From: an uncultured Bacteroidales bacterium
GTDB lineage: Bacteria > Bacteroidota > Bacteroidia > Bacteroidales > F082
Assembly: GCA_947303055.1 (NCBI GenBank)
Contig: CAMYXV010000007.1
Span: forward strand, 1-40,715
DNA: 40,715 nucleotides
Direction: 5' to 3'
Part shown: piece by piece, positions 37,701 through 40,715 of the stretch
How the letters are laid out: each line of letters starts with the position of its first letter
How positions within the stretch are numbered: position 1 is the stretch's first letter
The notes under the pieces: model-generated
The model's database searches: none
Told to the model about the DNA's origin: nothing
The model's input: only the letters and a program-made list of their open reading frames with translations
Position numbers and translations under genes: made by a program

Positions 37701-39476
37701 GAATGGGACATGGCCACCAACAGCTTGCACCTGTACAATCCAGTGGAGTCTTTCGGTGACTATGCCACTGCCACCACTCATGAAGAACTGCTTGCCGTGC
37801 ATAACAACGCCTCCAAGTTTATCTCCTTGGTGCCCGAGCAAGACTCTCTGCAGTTCTATAGCATGAGTGCAGAATACGACATGACCAACTATGTCATCCA
37901 TGCCCATGACGTGAAGATTATCCGCGTGGCTGATGCGGCGGTGTTCCCGTATATGCACGATGTGGACATTAATGCGGAGTCGAAGCTTGAGCCTGTCAAC
38001 GGCGACCTTTTGGCTGACACCTTAAATCAATTCCACCTTTATAAAAATGCGGTGGTGAACATTCATAGTCGCAACTATTATGATGCACAAGGCACATGGG
38101 ACTACACCAATTCTGAGGGAGCCAGTACCCCGATTCGGATGGATACTATCGTTCCCATAGAGGGCATTACGCATGGCTATGCTCATATTGCCGACACGTC
38201 GGAGTTCAAGCTGAATACGCAATTTGGTTTCCAAGGGCGACTGATTTTGGATGCCACCGAAGAGTTGGGTTATTTTGACGGTTTGTTTGCCATGTTGGCG
38301 TTTGAAGAGCCTGAGGTCGTTGAGCCTGTCGAAACGCCGACAGATTCTACGAATTTGGAAGAGGACGTTGTTCTTGATGAAACGAATGAGATAATAGATG
38401 AACAGGGCCCTTCGACAGGCTCAGGGACCCTTGTCGAGACGGCGCAAGACACCATCGCTGCCCTTAACCATTGGTTTGCCTCTGCCACCCATGTCGACCC
38501 CACATTCATTCGCGTTCCCATCGATATGGAACGTATCCGCGAGAAAGATCCAAGGATGACAAACGGCCTCTATTATGAGCTGGCCATCGATGGCGGCTAT
38601 TTCGGGTCGTTCCTCACACCAAAAGAGGGCAGGAAGGAACTTGATGAGGCTGCTCCGATCAACGGTGTCTTGTGGTTTGATGCCGACAGCCTGTTGTTTG
38701 TGGTGACCGACACGACGCAGTTCGATGCCCGCCTTGAACTCGATTCGCGAGGTGTCATCGACGGCCATGGCACGACGGACTTGGGCTTTGAAACGCCTTT
38801 GGCCAAATTCATCGTACACGGTGACTATACGCAATATCCCAATGACAGTCTTACCTTGCAAGGTCTCAACGTCTTCAACGCCCCCGTTTTTGATGATAAG
38901 GCTTTGGAAGACATGGCCGAAGTCTTTGCCAATGCGGTGGGCATGTCAATTGACCTGACACAGACCAATTACTTACCCTATTTCCGCTCGGAAAATTCAG
39001 CAGAAAAGACCGAGGAACTGCGCATGAACATGGAGTTGGCAGGCGGTTATCCGCAGATGGAATCTTCTGATTTCTACAGTAATACGATTGTGATTCCGGA
39101 TTTGAAAATGGTGTGGAATGACAACCTCCACGCTTTTGTTTCCGTAGGGAAGATAGGTTTGGGCAATTTTGGAAACCATATTGTCAACAAATATGTAGAT
39201 GGCTGTGTGATGTTCGACCGCCGTTTGGGTAATATCACTTATTATTTCCAAAACGACATGTTCCAAACCTACATTAACTACAACACAGGTGACGGACAGT
39301 TCCAAGTGCATTGCACCTTCTCCGACATCAACCAACGATTGGCTGATACGAAAGAGAAGAGCCGTACGCGTACTAAGGATGACAAACAATTCCAATATGT
39401 TGCGGTGCCGTATGAGTCGATGCTCGACTTTCTGAACCGACTGAAATATGCGGGCTTGAGCATCGGGAGTTTCTAA
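34782..39476 (+). CDS. Giant (~1564 aa) secreted conserved hypothetical protein
   Basis: MKKGILIAVCTLCLGVASTFAQ signal; long uninterrupted ORF; no domain confidently recognised. Confidence 0.7.
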   Translation: MKKGILIAVCTLCLGVASTFAQAFFPAEKNAFYDQLSAYLNSSTSKQDRDEAAVMMQNFRGVWDSYYDNQEAGMVMRLCELLHAKSGGKAYANIFNYIEVVQRIPTAGLTHKDVNNWLSFTDAKTQKSLNGVDKYLSSCHNIFVDKVLSAKGNSKWTLRDALWSFPSTEKFELSVEGTLALVSQNDESVLKNTKGVYYLDGNRWEGMGGTADWSRFDISPEKVYVTLPDFYELDMSRSEYAIDSVVFHERVHFDQDILCRYEDKVLVNTPDEKTMFPRVKSYRSDYAIPDFMRNIDFEGGIGMMGNQVEVFGGVRNKAVFRFRQGGREVVRVQAKRLTMSMDELLVSDHAAMRLYLIDSLGTGMDSLYHNGLGFRYDNKTRKMMIYRSEKDFGDGPFHDYYHGLDIFLEAMYWDIDGNQVDFRRMEGVNPVSEGDVVSVNYFRHEDFKRLQGYDAAHPMIRIEKFLKGFDNVDRQVKFAVGDLASYLGYPIEQVISLMLRLQAEGYVEYDTETKWAVALPRFFDVVDSFRETIDYDIIKLHTVTTNRQPNIRIDLNTSDLLVYGITSQIDGFDGPAISLSDRKRVVIVPDLGRVTFTKNQNFTFSGGILAGMFEFFTKDSEFNYEDFSIKMEKVDSLRFYARHDNHIIPVDGTLEKLKGRLDIDHGDNKASRYETPDYPIFHSDAEGFKFYRKINGGVFNPGSVDSVMTAEDLDGKFYYSVYPFVIDSLNDLTMKKVRFDGELVSGGIMPNIEQPLVVMDDYSLGFVHQIGEDETASYPLYGDLGRFHNKVFLSGSGFFGEGMLDYQTAEFKSDQFMFYLDSVTAITNHFKMVPLEDGTGFPMASADALRLKWDIQKPELTTETIDKPICMYGDTYFSGKTALSPDGYSADGKLRFGLTEFDSDHFALDATTFVADSANFLLYSADTANIAFAATNYRANVDFDAQKVKYDYLDQNSNLDFPMNQYICSLKEAEWDMATNSLHLYNPVESFGDYATATTHEELLAVHNNASKFISLVPEQDSLQFYSMSAEYDMTNYVIHAHDVKIIRVADAAVFPYMHDVDINAESKLEPVNGDLLADTLNQFHLYKNAVVNIHSRNYYDAQGTWDYTNSEGASTPIRMDTIVPIEGITHGYAHIADTSEFKLNTQFGFQGRLILDATEELGYFDGLFAMLAFEEPEVVEPVETPTDSTNLEEDVVLDETNEIIDEQGPSTGSGTLVETAQDTIAALNHWFASATHVDPTFIRVPIDMERIREKDPRMTNGLYYELAIDGGYFGSFLTPKEGRKELDEAAPINGVLWFDADSLLFVVTDTTQFDARLELDSRGVIDGHGTTDLGFETPLAKFIVHGDYTQYPNDSLTLQGLNVFNAPVFDDKALEDMAEVFANAVGMSIDLTQTNYLPYFRSENSAEKTEELRMNMELAGGYPQMESSDFYSNTIVIPDLKMVWNDNLHAFVSVGKIGLGNFGNHIVNKYVDGCVMFDRRLGNITYYFQNDMFQTYINYNTGDGQFQVHCTFSDINQRLADTKEKSRTRTKDDKQFQYVAVPYESMLDFLNRLKYAGLSIGSF
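38320..38335. repeat. Variant dispersed repeat TTGAGCCTGTCGAAAC (inverted orientation)
   Basis: Reverse complement GTTTCGACAGGCTCAA shares TTCGACAGGCTCA with 14619 and 38406 copies. Confidence 0.6.
38406..38429. repeat. Dispersed REP-like repeat GGCCCTTCGACAGGCTCAGGGACC inside a CDS
   Basis: 23/24 identical to the copy at 14619-14642; encodes GPSTGSGT. Confidence 0.75.
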
Positions 39477-39570
39477 AATTTGAGTTTTTTTTCGATGAAA
39501 TGCCCTTGATGTTCCAATTATTTGTATTTTTACAACTTCAAAATTGAAAGATAAATAAATACCTAACTAT

Positions 39571-40695
39571 ATGAAATTCATAGTATCAAGCCTCAAACTG
39601 TTGAAGAGCCTGCAAGCCCTGAGTGGCGTCATTGGCTCGAAAAATACCTTGCCCATCTTGGACGACTTCTTGTTCCATTTGGACGAGAACCAACTGAAGA
39701 TTACCTCGTCAGACCTTGACGTGACCATGACGGTCAGCCTTATTCCTGATATGGTGGATGGCACGGGCGAAGTGACGATTCCTGCCCGTCTGCTCTTGGA
39801 AATCATGAAGAACTTCCCCGATGTGCCGATTACGGTTTCGGTCGACAACAGCACTTTGGCAGTCGAGCTGATTGCCGGTGAAGGTCGTTACAAACTCGCT
39901 GGTCACAAGAGCGACGAGTTCCCGCAACTGCCTGCCATGGCTGATACTTCCGTTTGGGAGATTCCTGCCGACGTGCTGGCCAAAGGTTTTGAGAAGACCG
40001 TCTTTGCCACGGGAATGGACGAGATTCGTCCCATCATGTCAGGTGTGCTGATGGAGATGACTGAAAACTTCCTGACTTTTGTCGCCACTGATGCCCATAA
40101 GCTGGTGCGTTACAGAAGAATGGACGTGAAATCGGACGTGGTGGCCTCGTTCATCATGCCCAAGAAACCCATCAACCAGTTGAAGAGCATATTGGCTACC
40201 TTGGCTGACGAGCCCGTACGCATCGAGTTCAACAAGACCAATGCTTCGTTTACGTTTGGCGACTACATGCTGATCTGTCGCCTCATCGAAGGCCGCTATC
40301 CCAACTACGACGCCGTCATCCCGAAGCAGAACCCTAATCACCTGACCATTGACCGTCAGACCTTCCTGTCGGCTATTCGTCGTGTGGCTGTGTTCTCCAG
40401 CAAAGCCACCCATCAGGTGCGTTTCCGCATCGCGGGACAAGAACTCACGCTGACCGCCGAGGACATTGACTTCTACAACGAAGCTAAGGAACGCCTCACC
40501 TGCAGCTACGAAGGCGACGACATGGAAATTGGCTTCAACTCACGCTTCTTGCAGGAGATGCTGGCCAACTTCGATTCCGAGACAATCAAGATTGATATGT
40601 CGGCTCCGAATCGTGCTGGTATCATCACTCCCGTTGACAATGAGAACGAAGCAGAAGACCTGCTCATGTTGCTCATGCCGGTCATGCTGAACTGA
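39571..40695 (+). CDS. dnaN: DNA polymerase III beta subunit (sliding clamp)
   Basis: MKFIVSSLKLLKSLQALSGVIGSKNTLPILDDFLFHL; TDAHKLVRYRRMDV; LLMLLMPVMLN C-terminus. Confidence 0.96.
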   Translation: MKFIVSSLKLLKSLQALSGVIGSKNTLPILDDFLFHLDENQLKITSSDLDVTMTVSLIPDMVDGTGEVTIPARLLLEIMKNFPDVPITVSVDNSTLAVELIAGEGRYKLAGHKSDEFPQLPAMADTSVWEIPADVLAKGFEKTVFATGMDEIRPIMSGVLMEMTENFLTFVATDAHKLVRYRRMDVKSDVVASFIMPKKPINQLKSILATLADEPVRIEFNKTNASFTFGDYMLICRLIEGRYPNYDAVIPKQNPNHLTIDRQTFLSAIRRVAVFSSKATHQVRFRIAGQELTLTAEDIDFYNEAKERLTCSYEGDDMEIGFNSRFLQEMLANFDSETIKIDMSAPNRAGIITPVDNENEAEDLLMLLMPVMLN

Positions 40696-40715
40696 TCCGT
40701 TGCGGCAAGAAAAGA

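Noticed and set aside
1-40715. tRNA, rRNA, insertion sequences or prophage genes
   Set aside because: No tRNA/rRNA-like sequence and no transposase, integrase or phage structural ORF recognised by eye; tRNAscan-SE, Infernal and ISfinder searches would be needed to exclude them formally.

Overview
Bacteroidota (Bacteroidales-like) chromosomal window, mostly housekeeping and envelope genes on the + strand. In order: partial PrsW-like protease, guaA, LysM/periplasmic-binding protein, MORN-type lipoprotein, gdhA, NUDIX hydrolase, two tandem paralogous T9SS-sorted giant surface proteins, a lipoprotein and an outer-membrane barrel, BatA-like protein, PGN_0703-type putative restriction endonuclease, topoisomerase IV/gyrase A-type subunit, cdaA, folP, fimbrillin/FISUMP surface lipoprotein, GIY-YIG nuclease, DUF1599, BT_3928/DoxX-like protein, ABC permease, FKBP PPIase, acyl-ACP thioesterase, alpha/beta hydrolase-LysM, tpiA, prmA, a ~1570-aa secreted protein and dnaN. 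The most unusual part is an accessory island at about 24.9-27.3 kb. It holds (i) a lipoprotein whose C-terminal C-type-lectin-like segment has the codon signature of a diversity-generating retroelement (DGR) variable repeat, with no reverse transcriptase or template repeat in the window; (ii) a GC-rich 22-bp imperfect palindrome just downstream; (iii) a small GIY-YIG nuclease gene bracketed by two oppositely oriented hairpin repeats that keep the same core but have covarying outer stems, resembling a REP/REPIN-like nuclease-repeat unit; and (iv) a third kind of palindrome (GTAGAGACG...CGTCTCTAC). Separately, a dispersed repeat (GGCCCTTCGACAGGCTCAGGG) sits in frame inside two unrelated protein genes, encoding GPSTGSG. 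All functional names come from reading translated sequence; no database searches were run.
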